A stretch of 64,000 bases of DNA from Vesta saturnalis (taxonomy: Eukaryota > Arthropoda > Insecta > Coleoptera > Lampyridae), in the NCBI GenBank assembly GCA_036346205.1, contig JARFJB010001962.1, positions 442,001 to 506,000 on the forward strand, given 5' to 3'. Positions 11,293 through 23,940 of the stretch are shown here, in pieces. Within the stretch, counting starts at the first letter, position 1. Every line of letters begins with the position of its first letter. The position numbers and the translations under genes were made by a program. The notes under the pieces are model-generated. The model had not been told where the DNA came from. It saw nothing but the letters and a program-made list of their open reading frames with translations, and searched no databases.

Positions 11293-11619
11293 CTAACCTA
11301 CAACATTATTTTTTACATTGTATATGACATTTTGCATGCTGTCATACTTTTCCCACACTGCATCGATTCTTCTACAATAGGCGTCATAATTCCCCATATC
11401 ACTATTAATTAGATTTGGCGCAAGAAATGCTATTACTGATCTTAAGCTTAGTTTTTTCTCATGTGCTACTATAACAAATGGGATATCGCTTAATCTGGTA
11501 TCACCGCATGCAGTTGTGTTAGTGAAGACAGAATTTGAGGTAACTATAGTATGAGAAACGGTTCCTGAATAGGAACATTTATGGATCTTTAGATATCCAT
11601 TTGAAACGGAAAGTTCCAA
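11293..11619 (-). CDS. unrecognised ORF fragment, possibly USP-like
   Basis: A 108-codon minus-strand frame without clear start context. It reads LSLRSVIAFLAPN, then MGNYDAYCRRIDAVWEKYD. That arrangement resembles the C-terminal half of ubiquitin-specific peptidase folds (L.GVI..., GHY.AYC, W..YDD), with the catalytic His position changed to Asn (GNY instead of GHY). No Cys box is visible nearby. It sits among repeats and is most likely the remnant of a larger element or gene. The family assignment is weak. Confidence 0.3.
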   Translation of the reverse strand: MELSVSNGYLKIHKCSYSGTVSHTIVTSNSVFTNTTACGDTRLSDIPFVIVAHEKKLSLRSVIAFLAPNLINSDMGNYDAYCRRIDAVWEKYDSMQNVIYNVKNNVVG

Positions 11620-11639
11620 ATTTTTAAAGTCATTATTTA

Positions 11640-12467
11640 ATGTATTTACATTTCGTGGCCAAAATGGAATGTTTCTAATCGCAACATCTTACACGTCCAA
11701 ACCGCACTAGGCGTCCTGTATTCTTACCGAAATAATCGGGTTGTCAAGCCTGCTACAGTGGAAATGGTTGTGATCGATATAAGAAGTAAAATGATTGAAG
11801 GGTAGTTTCAAACACCTTACACTTACCATTGATCTACAACTACCAAAGCTCAGACCGGCAAAAATTGTCTCTAGGCGACACCACAATCTTAAATTTTGCT
11901 AAAATAAATAGTCTTATTCGAGATGGTAAATTAATCCTATCTGACTGTGAAAGACAGGATTGCAGCCTACTCAGTAAAACCATTCACTATTAAAATTCAA
12001 TCACACTTCAAAATTCCCAAATCGTAAGACGTTAACTTGAATAATTTTTAAGCATCCCTCATATACCTGTAAATTTATATTTCTAACTCTTATAAAACTT
12101 TGAATTAAATAAGTATTCCCAATTTAGAAAATTCTAAATAAAATAAACGAAATCAGTTTAACAATAGATTGTTATCTCAACAAAATGTTCCTTGATTGCT
12201 GAATAATTCAAACATAGAGCGGTTAGTGCTTGTATTATCAATGATACCGTTATATTTAATAATACTTTATCTTTAAAATCGTGTTTAGACATTCTTTAAT
12301 AGTTTTAAACTTTACTACTTCAAAACTGTAATTTATGCTGAATAAAAGTGTAAAGAACCAGCGTCCTGTACTTATATGTTTTAGAATAAATTATGTGCGG
12401 ACCATCCTGTATGTAAGATTTCATAAGTTTACGCGATATTGCACAACAAATAATTTATTCATCACTG
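11640..12467. other. AT-rich stretch, nothing recognised
   Basis: No open frame or repeat with recognisable similarity lies between the preceding ORF and the GC-rich block. Confidence 0.4.
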
Positions 12468-12509
12468 CTGACGTGTAGTTCTAACAAACCGAAAGTTTCT
12501 ACACGTCAG
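12468..12509. repeat. 11-bp perfect inverted repeat
   Basis: CTGACGTGTAG at 12468-12478 is mirrored by CTACACGTCAG at 12499-12509 with a 20-base loop. It marks the sharp left border of the GC-richer block that follows. Confidence 0.8.
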
Positions 12510-14103
12510 AACGATTTTAACCAATCGCATAACGGTATCCCCGCACGGTAGCCGCGAAACCGCCCACAGATACCCCTTTATAAACTCGCGACGCGCATAG
12601 TAAAAGGGAGATGAATCTCAGTAGATTCAAGTTAAGCCGATATCCAGCAGCCGCCACCGTACCGTTGACCGTTCCAGAAACCAGTAGCCGCAGCCGCTCC
12701 GTTTGCTTAGAGTAAGCACCGACCTGTTGTTCACCGACGAAGAGTCCTTCGCGATCGGGCAACCTAAAGTTCAATTCTGTACTGCTATTGATAGACACGT
12801 AAGTTGTAAAGTTATACAATCTAACAAGTTACACTCAAACACGACAGACCGTAAATAATTCCGGGCTGAGCTCCAGGAGTTATACAAAGTACACTAACAC
12901 CTAGAGTCACGCAGGGTAGATCCCATCGTCACTCGCCACCACAAAGTATACCTAGAGTAGCACGCAGGGGTAACCCCCGACGTAATACCAGATACACTAA
13001 CACCTAGAGTAGCACGAAGGGTAGATCCCGTCGTCACTCGCCACCACAAAATATACCTAGAGAAACGCAGGGGTAACCCCCGACGTATCTCATCACCACT
13101 TGAGGGTGAAGGGTTGTTACAGGGCTGTAAAGACCTACGACCTTTCTCTTAGTATATACAGTAAAGACAGGCCGTCGCCTATGTCTTCTGGACCTTACTA
13201 AAATCCCGCTCGAAACTCACCCACTTCCTTCATCCAGTACTTAATAACCGCACACAGTGTCTGTGAATCGCAGAAGAGTACCTACATAACCTGTTGTATA
13301 AATCCGTAGCATAAATTTGTCGTCCACCGAACCATCGTCAGTACCTGGTGCACGAACGTTTGTAAATAAATTAGAGAGTACGTAGATTTTTCTATCTTTA
13401 CGTAAACCTATTAGAGTAGTTTTTAATATTAAGTATTGTTCCCTTGATTAATTATAAATAATTAAACTTAGTATAGAGATCGGTAATTAAGTTAGTTAGA
13501 TAAATAATCTAATTGCCAAAATTAAACCCGTAATAATTAAAGAAAGATCGTCCCAAGACCTCGCGTTTGTATACGTGCATTTCGCGTGTATTACTTCCAG
13601 GGAGTAGAACATCCTTGCTTCAGCGCTCCAGAGTTACTAACGTATAAACACGATATCGATTTTCTCAAACGAATCGAGTTCATTGCGCTGGCGTCTCGAC
13701 CAACAACGGTATCAATGCTGACGCCCTCGCTACTGTACATACAGGACCGTAACCTAAACTTTGCCTCTTAGGTAAGGAATAGATTAAAAAGACTATCTTT
13801 TGTTCACAGAAGCGACTACGCACCCAGTGAAGCCCAGGACCTGGACCAGGGCGTTCGTACATATATATTGTTAGTTACGTTTATTTTATTGTAAATATTG
13901 GTCTAATATACGTGTTAAAAATGCTTTACGAATTTTATTTAAGATTACAGTGTTAAGCCCATCCAGTAATTACTACGAACCACCCCCGTTTATAAAATAA
14001 ACCCGATTGAGCAAAGCCCAGGCAAGATAAAACCGCGCTGGGTTACCAAACCAGAAGGGCGCAATATAAATATAAGTATAAAGTAGCACCCAAAAATAGG
14101 GGG
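12510..14103 (+). repeat. LTR-like or non-autonomous element block, GC-richer than surroundings
   Basis: The base composition changes abruptly at about 12500. A TATAAA at 12579-12584 and an initiator-like TCAGT at 12618-12622 give the block a promoter-like left part. The stretch ends with a purine run (AAAAATAGGGGG) followed by TGTTATAAAAG at 14104, the configuration of a polypurine tract next to an LTR. Open frames at 12517-12819 (minus) and 13586-13771 (plus) have no recognisable protein similarity. I interpret the block as an LTR-retrotransposon remnant or TRIM/LARD-like element. I did not find a matching second LTR. Confidence 0.35.
12890..13087. repeat. tandem repeat, two copies of a 103-bp unit
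   Basis: Copies start with TACACTAACACCTAGAGT at 12890 and 12993 and end with CCCCCGACGTA. Each unit consists of two related halves of about 50 bp that share ACCTAGAG...CACGCAGGG and end in ATCCC..CGT or CCCCCGACGT. The array is therefore a two-level repeat. Confidence 0.85.
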
Positions 14104-15285
14104 TGTTATAAAAGTAATAAGTACTTTGTTAGTAATGTTCTGCATTAATGTTTCAAAGCTAAAATGAAATATTGTGATCTATCTGACTCATTACGCAATT
14201 TACAATCGATCCTTAAATTCGTAAATATGCAAAGACTAATTTCGCTTATCAGAAGGTGTAACCAGTTAGGCACACAATTGACACAAATAAACGACAAAAT
14301 AAATTGAACAGTGGATATATATTGACAAATTCTCATGTAAATATATACAACGGCGTGGTTTAAAGACACCACCATGCACATCGATACGTTAAGACTAAAA
14401 TTCCCCAATTCCTAACACTAAAAACAACAAAATAAGTAAAGTTCGATTACCTTTTCTTCGTTGAATGAACCGCAGTTAACGCAACAATAACAAAAAAAAC
14501 AATGTACTTAAAAGATAATCGTACTTGTCTTGGTTCAATAAAATTTAAATCTAATTCTTACGTATTACATTCATTAATCGTTTTTCGGTGCGGTAGTTGT
14601 AGTCCATATGATCTGCTTTCGGTAATCCTTTTTAAATTCTTAGATACACTATGCACAAAACACAATAGGTAGCCCTATTTGCCCTACGCACTCGGCTGTA
14701 GTACTCACTAACGCATGGTTTATGGTTTGTTCACTCGCATGGCATAGCTGCTCTTTAGCCTTATACTGCGATGTTTGCCCTTCAAAACGTTTAACACAAT
14801 GGAAAATGGTTACTTCCATATACACATTAAAGGTCTTATTTGCTTTTATACAATCAATTTGGTATTGCTAACGATTTTACACATTCAATGTCAATGAAGA
14901 TCACCAACATCGTAACTAAATTTTACAAACTTTTATTTCGGCCACTTAAATGGTTACTTTCAATTTTCTTAATAATAATATTAGGTCACGCGTCCCACAA
15001 TTGAACACTAATAACAAAATATTTGCTGTGTTAACTTCTATTCTGCCTAAGAAATTTTTATTTCTTGAAGAAAATTACGTTTTCCTTCCACTCACAATAT
15101 ATTAAATTATTTATGAATCTCTATACGATTTACCCCTTATGGGTTAATGCAGTCGCTATACATGCTCTGCTAAACTATAATTTTCAGAAATAAACTCCCG
15201 CACTACCCATTCTAATGGTTATGCGACGCGCGCGCGGCCCTTACTCAAGCTCTGCTTGAACTATTAAAACCTCTAACCAACTAAC
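14104..15285. other. non-coding stretch; probably includes the end of a gypsy LTR
   Basis: No coding similarity was seen. The right part (about 15000-15285) most likely belongs to the R/U5 part of the minus-strand gypsy LTR, because it lies downstream of that LTR's TATA box. The left LTR border could not be fixed. Confidence 0.35.
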
Positions 15286-15290
15286 ACTCG

Positions 15291-15919
15291 CTTATATACC
15301 TTCTGCCCGCCCTATTGCCAATGCGTCACAATAAATTCGCGCTAAGATCAAAATTCACCGATCACAATTGAGTATTTCGTGCGTATCTTTGCCGCGTCGA
15401 AGGTTCCAACGTGGAAGAAAACGCGAACGATGCGAAATAAACATAGCCATCTTGAATTACTCTGTAAATTCACTAAAAACTTTCCGAAGATATCATCAAT
15501 TGGAATTACATTCACACAGTAGATTAACCAGATTATCCCTCAACTTTTTATGCAAATCTCACATGTGGGCGAATCCTATTTCCGCACAATTTAGCGAACT
15601 CCCTCACATTATATCACTTCATTCTTGAACATGCACCGATTTACCATTATTGCAGTAGTTTTACCACTGCCGTATCAATCGAAATTTACCCAAAACATTT
15701 AACGCTTTCAACACGAAAATCTTTCTACAGCATTCAAATACTTCTTCACACGATAACCAATGCCTCTCTAAATTCCAGTGGCATATCAATTACACCAACT
15801 TACATTACGCATACACAAAAAAAAATCTTTTCATACAAACTCATTTCAGCTACATTCAAAACATATTACATACGTTATTAAAATACTACACATACACGAT
15901 GCGTCAAAATAACCTTACA
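15291..15919 (-). repeat. U3 of the 3' LTR of the Ty3/gypsy element
   Basis: On the minus strand a classical polypurine tract (CTTGTGGGGGAGA) ends at 15920 and is followed by TGTAAGG, the expected LTR start, at 15919. About 620 bp downstream lies a TATA box (TATATAAG, 15291-15298, minus) that would drive LTR transcription. The LTR continues toward lower coordinates. The 5' LTR copy to the right of the element was not recognised by eye. Confidence 0.5.
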
Positions 15920-16354
15920 TCTCCCCCACAAGGAGATTTAACTAAAGCAGTCTTACCACAACAAAATGAACTCAAAATAAATATGCGTTATATATACGTA
16001 ATTATAAGTATAACTAAAATAAACTAAACTCAAATCAGCTTACCTCCTCAACATACCCCTTTGATTAGTCGCCTTTTTCGACAAGCAGTTGGCCTCTGCT
16101 GTAGGAAAATTCTAAGGCCGTCCCTACACAGCCAAATGTGCCCCAAGGACACGAAGAAAACAAATTCCGAAATACTCAAAAGAAACAGTCATCTACTGCC
16201 CAATAGTTTTCCGACCCACCTACCAACAGCGGTAGAGACAACCGAAACTAAAAAAAAATATTCAAATCTATAATTCGATAGCCTAACATAACCCTACACG
16301 AAAATATTAACTAACCTAATCGTCTGCAGATCTAAACTTTAAATCTTTGGCATG

Positions 16355-19300
16355 TCATATGCGCCTAGAATCGCCTGAGGCGCCCGATAACTCGTACGTT
16401 CGATACGATAATTCTTTCTTTATATAAAAAGGTCTAATAAACTTAGGTGCTAACTTCGCGGCGAAATAACGCAAAGCGTCCGATAAAACATAATTCTTTC
16501 TCCACACAGTGTCTCCTACTTGAAAAGTAGCTAATCTCCGTAAGTCGTAATGTTGCTTGCTCCTAATATAAGCAGCTTTCAGCCTTCTCTTAATATCATC
16601 ATAAACTTCTCGAAAAACGTTGCCTCTAGCAATCAAAGGATCTCTATCTGCAAATTGACATTGCTCAGGGTATCTCCCTCTACAGGTTCTCCATTTCTCG
16701 TCCTGAGATTATTTATCTTCCAAAATTCGTAAAGTACGGTGTCATTCCGGTAAGTTTACGAGTAGCTGTTCTAATTGCACAAGCCACCTTCGCTAACTAC
16801 CCAATTTCTCTGATTGTTTTCAATATAGGATGCTAACATAGTCTTCATAACACATATAAAGGTATTCCAAACAATAAGAACACATTCTCTTCAATATTCT
16901 TCACAATACTCGCGGCCGTAGCCGTACGTAACGGGAAAAATAACATAAACTTCGTAAAACAATCTGACACTACTAGAACGTAACTATAACCACTTTTACA
17001 CCTAGAAAGAGGTCTCACTATATCTGTGTGGAAATGATCTGCCACGGTTTGTCAATAACTGGATGTTGAGTCATAAGTCCGGCCGGTAATCGTTGTTCGG
17101 GTTTATGCGCTATACATACTTCACACTTATTCAAATAACATTTCACATCACTCTTTAACTTAGGCCAATAATATAATTTCGCTACACACTCATATGTCTT
17201 AAATATTCCTGCATGCCCTGCAGTAGGTTCGCCATGATATTTTCTCAACAATTCGCAACGTTTTGCTTTCGGAACTACTTCATGCCAACTCTCTGCGTCT
17301 TCACGTAAATTAGGGTAACTACATGTGACATGCTTATGTAACTTCCCATTTTGAACTCTCCATTTCGGGTAGGCGATCGGTCGATTCTCAATACATCTCT
17401 TCATCCTCTCGATCCACTTATCTCCAATACATTCTCTTCAGTATTGTCTTCTACGGTTGTATCACTATCGGTATTATCTTCACTAGACGTCTCCGCAATA
17501 ACTGGAACTGAACGCGATAAGGTGTCGGGTACTACATGATATTTACCCTTCCTCTGTAACACTTCAAAATTATATTGTTGGAGCCTAACTGCCCATCGAG
17601 CCAATCTTCCTGTCGGATCCTTCAAGTTATGCAACCAAACTGAGGATGCATGATCCGTAATAACGGTAAAACTTTCAATGTATGGTTTAAGCTTCTTTAT
17701 TGACGATAACTCCGCTAAACACTCTTTCTCCGTAGTTGAAAACTTCCGTTCACTACGCGTCAATGAACTACTATTATAACATATCACCGTCTCGACTCCG
17801 TCAATAGCCTGAATTAAAACTGAGCCAATTCCATAATGTGATGCGTCAGTTTGAATCGTAAACGATAAACTAAAATTAGGACATGTCAAAATTGGTACTG
17901 TCACTAAACAATTCTTAATAATATCCAAAGCATCGCTACATTACTCGGTTCATTTAAAACGTACGTTCTTCTTCAACAATTTTGTAAGGGGAGCAATAAT
18001 AGATGAAAACTGTGCTATAAAACGACGATACCAAGATGCCATACCCATTACTCTTCTGACTTCAGCAACTGTAGTTAGAACAGGAATCTTTCAAGTAGGT
18101 TCAATTTTCTCGGGATCAACTGATAAACCAGTCGAATTCACAACATAACCTAAATAACGTAACTCGTCACGACTTTAACATTTGTCCTTACTTAACGTTA
18201 AATCTGCTCGTTCAAAACGCTTAAACACTTCCGTTAACACTTCGATGTGTTTCTCAAATGCTGGTGTACAAATAATTGTATCGTCAAGGTAAACAAACAC
18301 ATAAGGTTCCAATTCTGGACCAATAACACTGTCAATTAAACGTTGCCACGATGCCGGTGCATTCACAAAACCAAAATGCATTTTCTTAAACTGATAAAGT
18401 CCTCTATTTGGTACCGTAAACGCTGTATACTGCCGTGAGTCCTCTGTCATAGACAATTGTCAATACGCAGGCTTAATATCTAATGACGAAATACACTTAG
18501 CGTCACGAAGACGATCCAGAATTGACGAAACGTACGTAATAGGATAAGCATCCTCAGTAACCTTATTTAACTTACGATAATCTACACAAAACCTATACTT
18601 TACATCCCTCTTTTTAACCATAACAACGGGACTAGCCCAAGCACTACTAGATTTCTCCACCACACCAAGCTTCAAAATTTTCTCCAATTCCTCATCAATA
18701 TGCTTTTGCATAAACGGTGGCACACGATAATACCGCTGCTTAATAGGCTCACTATTAGTCCTAATTCGGTGCTCATCCTAACTCTTGATCTTTAGTTCTC
18801 ATAAAATAATGATCAACTAACTGGTCTAACAAATTCAATTGCTTGGTAGTCAAATCTAAACGGGAATGTATTACGACATCCTTAGTCTCTAAAATTTCAA
18901 TTTCATCTAAAGTATCAAATTCCCATTCGCCTTTACGAAAATCGGGTACAATACTGGCTCTTTTCCAAAAATCCCATCCTAAAATGTAACTGATGTCTTA
19001 TATCGGGTACTATAATCACGTCCATAATAACATTTTTGCCCTTAATTTCGATAGGAATAGTCACGGTGACTATAGATGATACTATTTGGTTATTCTCCAC
19101 AACACAAGTAGTAACACGATTACTTCTACACCTAACGCCTAACCTTTCTATAATGTTCCACCCTCTTATCCCTAAAATTGTCCTAGATGAACCGCTGTCC
19201 AAAAGTGCTAACATTGACTGACTATAACATTAACGTAAATAAATGGTCTCTCATCTGAGTCCTTATTGTCAAACAAATATTCTAATAAAACACGCGGCTG

Positions 19301-21262
19301 TCTATTTCCTCCCTTCCCCATTTCCCTGATTCCGTGAATTAAATAAATCGGTCCTACCACAATGATAACAAAATAGCTCTTCTTGGGTACTTTACACTGA
19401 ACCGCCTTATGGTTTGCCTGCTAGAAGTTCCAACATAACAAAGGTTTCCCTACATTCGTAACTTTCCTAGACCCTGAAGGTTTCGGTTCTAACTTCTCTG
19501 GTGCCTTACCATCATTACACTTGGCTATACTACGCCGACAATCAACATTCTCTACTTCACGTACAGTGGCCGGCGTGTAAGAAGACGAGGAGCCGGCGCA
19601 TCGCGAAGAACTACGGCGGTTGCCGATTATAATAAAAGTACTAAGCAGTGGCGTATCACATTTGTATGTTTAATTATATGTATATTGGAGAGCATTTGAA
19701 ACGACTACAGAAGATTGGAAAAGCCGATGTAATAAAGTAATTAATATAGAAGACAAATATCTTGAAAGTGAACAAATTTTGGATATAGAAACTGAGAAGT
19801 TAGTTATAAAATATGGGTGAAGATAGTGACAGTGATTATCAGTTTAGTGATTTGAGTGACAGTGAAAATGAAACATTTTAGACAATATTATTTTAGTAAT
19901 AGGTATCAATTATGTGTAATGTAATAACATATTGATTTTATTAATTTAATTATAGTATTACTTCCAGTATAGCTTTCAATTATAATAAATTGCTTATTTA
20001 CATAAAATATGGTTCTTTGAATTGCTTTTAATATACCATTAAAATATACATTATACACCATGTGACGCCTCTGAGGAAAACGAACGCGGAAATTTGAACA
20101 ACATCATAAAGTCGTCTTTCGCGCATAGGCAGGCTCGTCTTCTTACACGCCGGCCACTGTACGTAAGCTAAGTCTGATTCTAAATCTGATTTCCGTCTAA
20201 TTGGGGGTACATAACTATTCATCGCCTGTGTACCTTCTTCAACTAACCTACCATATTTAATTAAATCACTAATCGTCAAGTCCTAACTGAGTCTGATACA
20301 CAGGAGCAATATTTTTACGTAAAATTCTTAACTGGTAATCTTTCATTAAGTCGCGAAACTAATGTGCGCGTAATCGCAATATAAATACCAATTGGTTCAT
20401 CAGGCGCCTGAGTGCGTTGCTTAATTTCCTCAATTAGTCTTTCATCATAATCGCTTGGCTGGAATCGCAATCGGAAAGATTCCATCAACTCACTCCATGA
20501 CTTAACCTATTTTCGAATAGATCTAACATAAATAAGTGCCGTTCCGGTAAATAAATCACGACATTCCGCAAAAAGTTGCTCATTTTTAACATTACGTGAA
20601 ACCTGTAACTCACTAATTCTTTCCAAAAATACATTTAAGACTCAGCGTCACCTGAAAAAAAGATGTTCCATTTGCACACGGGAACACTATTGGCTATACT
20701 CATAATAGGCGCTACACTGACTAAACGGTCAACTATCGGTAATTCTGTCTTAATAGCGGTTGTTGGTAAAGCCATCACGCCACCAGTACTCGTCCCTACA
20801 GAACCTACATTAGCTTTAGTCTTAAGTACAACTCGCCTATCTCAAATTTCATAATTCGAAACTAAAATTGCCAAAATCGTGATAAAATGGTCTTTTTTTC
20901 CTTATTATTTCCGTTTTTGCTACAGTATTATTAATTCGATTAAATTCGTACTTAAATTTCGTTTCAATAATCGCTATAATTTTTGTAGTCGCATTAGTTT
21001 GCAATTCATTAATTAATTTATCAATTTCTACTTTGGCCTCATTAATTGCTAACCTATCAGTCTCAAAATCGAAAGGGTACGAGGGACACGTACTTGCCCT
21101 ACCCGCAATTACTTCAGTATAAAAATTCCAAAGCGCTTTTCGCAAAGCCGTAATATCTAAGGAAGCATCGGCTCCTCTAATAGCAACCTCATATCTGATC
21201 TCATTCAATGCCAAACAATCAATATGGATCTTATTACCCATCTGGTCAAATAAATTATCCAA
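16355..21262 (-). pseudogene. Ty3/gypsy retrotransposon gag-pol, decayed
   Basis: All parts lie in order on the minus strand. The gag start at 21262 (MDNLFDQ...) and gag body continue to about 20160. A zinc knuckle (CWNF..ANHKAVQC) is near 19400-19440. Protease LLDSGSSRTILG is near 19205-19175. Reverse transcriptase is at 18723-18175, with FCVDYRKLNKV, LDIKPAYWQL and the active-site VYLDD. RNase H is at 17928-17401, with TDASHYGIGSV. The integrase zinc domain is at 17404-17018 (HAGIFKTY, C..C), then TDIVRPLSRC and VVSDCFTKF at 17045-16845. The C-terminal FQVGDTVWRKNY block is at 16636-16355. Several stops and frameshifts make it non-functional. A pogo-like element is inserted between gag and the zinc knuckle at 19564-20159. 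No env-like frame was seen. Confidence 0.9.
19564..20159 (+). mobile_element. 596-bp non-autonomous pogo-like element with 26-bp perfect TIRs
   Basis: The element starts CAGTGGCCGGCGTGTAAGAA and ends with its exact reverse complement. The perfect match runs 26 bases, and TA dinucleotides flank both ends as target duplication. It sits inside the gypsy gag-pol frame. Internally, 19687-19885 retains the C-terminal tail of a transposase on the plus strand, beginning WRAFETTTEDWKSRC and, after one stop, ending in the acidic run DSDSDYQFSDLSDSENETF. This is consistent with a deletion derivative that lost the catalytic core. The perfect TIRs suggest an insertion much younger than the host gypsy copy. 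Confidence 0.85.
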
Positions 21263-22440
21263 TTACAAACATTGCCACAATTTAAACATAAGTCAGTTTC
21301 TACGTCACTTGGATAATTTTTATAAAAAATTGAGGAATATATGACATTACATATGCACTATTCTTTCAGTTTTATCTACTAACATGCCTCATTTAAATAT
21401 CGCATTTACACTTTCATTTAATAATTGTGCTCGCATGTTATTAATAAATCGCATGATTCCTTGTATCAAACAAAACACTAGTTTCATGAAATTGTTGTCT
21501 AACGTGTGTGGTTCTATTGACACCTTCAACTCTTTTAACATGAATCAATAAAAATTGAAATCAAAATTTAGCTCTCAATTAATTCTTTAGTTTGAATAAT
21601 AAAATTACTACTCTTCGTAAATTATTGCTTTCGCTGGTCGGGAGGAGATCACAAATTAACACCATAAAATTCAGTTAATTGTTCGTCTATTACGTCTAAA
21701 TATATCTCAAAAAGCACACAAATACATAGGTTTATTGACAGTGATTTCTGTTTGATTTAAAATCTTAAATACTAGAAAACGGGAACATAAAGGGCTCAAC
21801 CTTGTAAGCTTACCAAGTGGCCTTTGATTTGAAACTACGGAAATAGAATTATCTAACTATGAATAATTTCAGAACAATACGTAACCAATTGGTCACTAAA
21901 AATCAATTTTACCATACAAAATGTTCATATACATACATTTGCAGTACATGTAGTTAAATAATAAAAAACAAAATACTAAAGATATCGCAAATAAAAGCAG
22001 TTCGTCAACATTTTATTGAGATTAACACGAGAGCGTCAATTACTCCAAAAATAACACCAAAAAAACGACTGCGCTTATTTGCTCGTCAATCAATAATTTC
22101 GCCAAGTTTATAAACAAAGTTATGATAAAGCATTCACAATAACGTACAATATTGGGTTACCTTCTCCACCGGCAGCAACAAAATCAACGGGACCGGCTCC
22201 AGGATACCAGTAGAATGTCCTCGATCGGAAAACCAATACGGCAATTTCCCAGTCTTGGTTTCGATAGCGATACGTTTGTCTTAATTGGTCAGGACGTTAT
22301 ATAGTTTATGTGCACAAATCGAGTAGCTTTTACACACGCGATATTTACCCACTTTAATGTTCAATTAAATCGGTAGCTCTATTTACAAGTCTGTTTAATC
22401 ATTAAAATGAAAAAAAATGTCTATTTATAAATTATATTCA
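21263..22440 (-). other. gypsy 5' leader/LTR region, not resolved
   Basis: This stretch lies directly upstream (minus strand) of the gypsy gag start, so it should contain the untranslated leader, primer binding site and 5' LTR. It is AT-rich to about 22150 and then has a short GC-richer block (22160-22270). I could not match it to the 3' LTR or to a tRNA 3' end. Confidence 0.3.
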
Positions 22441-23640
22441 GTGAGACTTGGTCTATGAAAGGCTGTTTACCGAAACACAAAAACACAGGGTTCGGGTACA
22501 TAATACTCCACCAAAAACAATCCTTCAAATCCGCAAAAGTGATAAAAAAAACTCCATAATTCAGGAAGCACTGGTTAAACACTGTCTTGATTACGAAAAG
22601 GTAGGTCTAGTAGACCACGATACACCATATAAAGTTCTCCGGCCTGGTGGATCAAGAACAAAATCCACACATAGTGAAACGGACTCACAGTCCACGATAC
22701 ATTCAATATAATCGGGAACATCGACGCTAAAAGCGGTGCCCTCCCGCATACCACAAATTCCTTCATCAATCAAGACCAAGACTGAAGACATACACTCAAA
22801 AATTCTTCAATTACGCCATATTTGATTTTAAAAACGACAACCAATAATACTGCTCATACATTCAAATTATAAAACACGGTACAAACGATAAGCCCCTTCC
22901 CGTAAATAATCAACAAAAATTGTGTCATATTTTCGCCTTCACACAAACTGCAAGGGTTGCTTTTCCAAGTAAGCAACGCTTATCGACTCTACAATACATA
23001 TGCACCTGAACTTTAATGAGTTCATATTGAAATCCAGCTAAACATTGCCTTCTGCTATAATGATAATTTTCAATTGAAAGTGAATCGGTAAACTGTACTG
23101 CAAAATAATCTTTGTTCCGTTCGTCAAATGGAAGTTAACAGAAACATAATACGAAAAAAAACTTAGAATTTTATTTCTCAATAACAAACGGCGTTTTTAA
23201 ATATATTTTAAACCTCAAGAAAATTTATATAATTTCAATCCTAATGTAAATTAATTCTAACAAAGAAATTCCCTTTAAACTAAATACTACAAATTCTAAT
23301 CCGAAATATAATATAAAGCAAACGATATATCAATTTAATTTAACTTTATGAAGACTCATAAAAACAACAAATTTCGTTAGCGTGAAAGCGAGAATCGAGG
23401 TACAGAAGAAGAAACGAAAAGAAAAAAAGACGTATATATACGGGGCGTTCAAACACACATTACAGTACCTTAAAAGCGTCTTCTCGACAAGACCATCGAG
23501 TTTGTCAGAGTGACTTAACCACGTGTACATTTTTCTTTTCTTGGCATTTTTTTTTCTAGGAGAGTTTAGGCTTTAAAAAAATCACATCTGTAAGTTGATA
23601 AGCAAAGAATGCATATAGTTTTTGTAAAAACCAAAGATAG
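22441..23640. other. non-coding stretch, nothing recognised
   Basis: An 87-codon plus frame at 22448-22711 has no recognisable domain. The remaining sequence is AT-rich without clear repeat structure. Confidence 0.4.
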
Positions 23641-23940
23641 TTGGTTGTCTCTAGGCATTCGTAAACACTACACTGCCCGACAAGATTTAACGAGTGGTCT
23701 GCGCATGGAACGTAAAGGGTTTATTTTTTAAATTCGGCTTGAACGCCTTTGTAATTATCGGACGCATTGTTATAAGTTTGTCCTCTACAATCCTGTAATT
23801 TAACAAAGTTGGTATCTAATGGGAATTTTATTTCTTCAAACAAAGATTTGCCCGTATGGCTATGTATATTTAAAAAACAAAGGAATCTTTCATAAATGGC
23901 ACCCATGTTCAACCCACTGTTATGATTGCCGTTTTGTCTC
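23640..23940 (-). pseudogene. hAT DUF4371-type transposase fragment
   Basis: The minus frame contains FVKLQDCRGQTYNNASDNY, then GVQAEFKK and, after a stop, LYVPCADHSLNLVGQCS. These match the CRGQ.YDNAS...GVQ...PCAAHSLNLVG signature of DUF4371/ZMYM1-type hAT transposases. Only this central block remains. It belongs to the same superfamily as the 3.1-5.8 kb copy but is a different fragment. A mariner N-terminus follows immediately upstream on the same strand, so two unrelated transposons are joined here. Confidence 0.75.

Noticed and set aside
12517..12819. 100-aa minus-strand ORF in the GC-rich block
   Set aside because: No domain resemblance; its frame runs through a TATA/initiator-like non-coding segment and is likely a by-product of the higher GC content.
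14990..15010. Minus-strand TGGGACGCGTGACC as a gypsy primer binding site
   Set aside because: It lies downstream of the pol genes, in the 3' LTR region, where a primer site is not expected, and it matches no tRNA end I can name.
22448..22711. 87-aa plus-strand ORF
   Set aside because: No recognisable family, no promoter or splice context; competing frames on the other strand are equally open.
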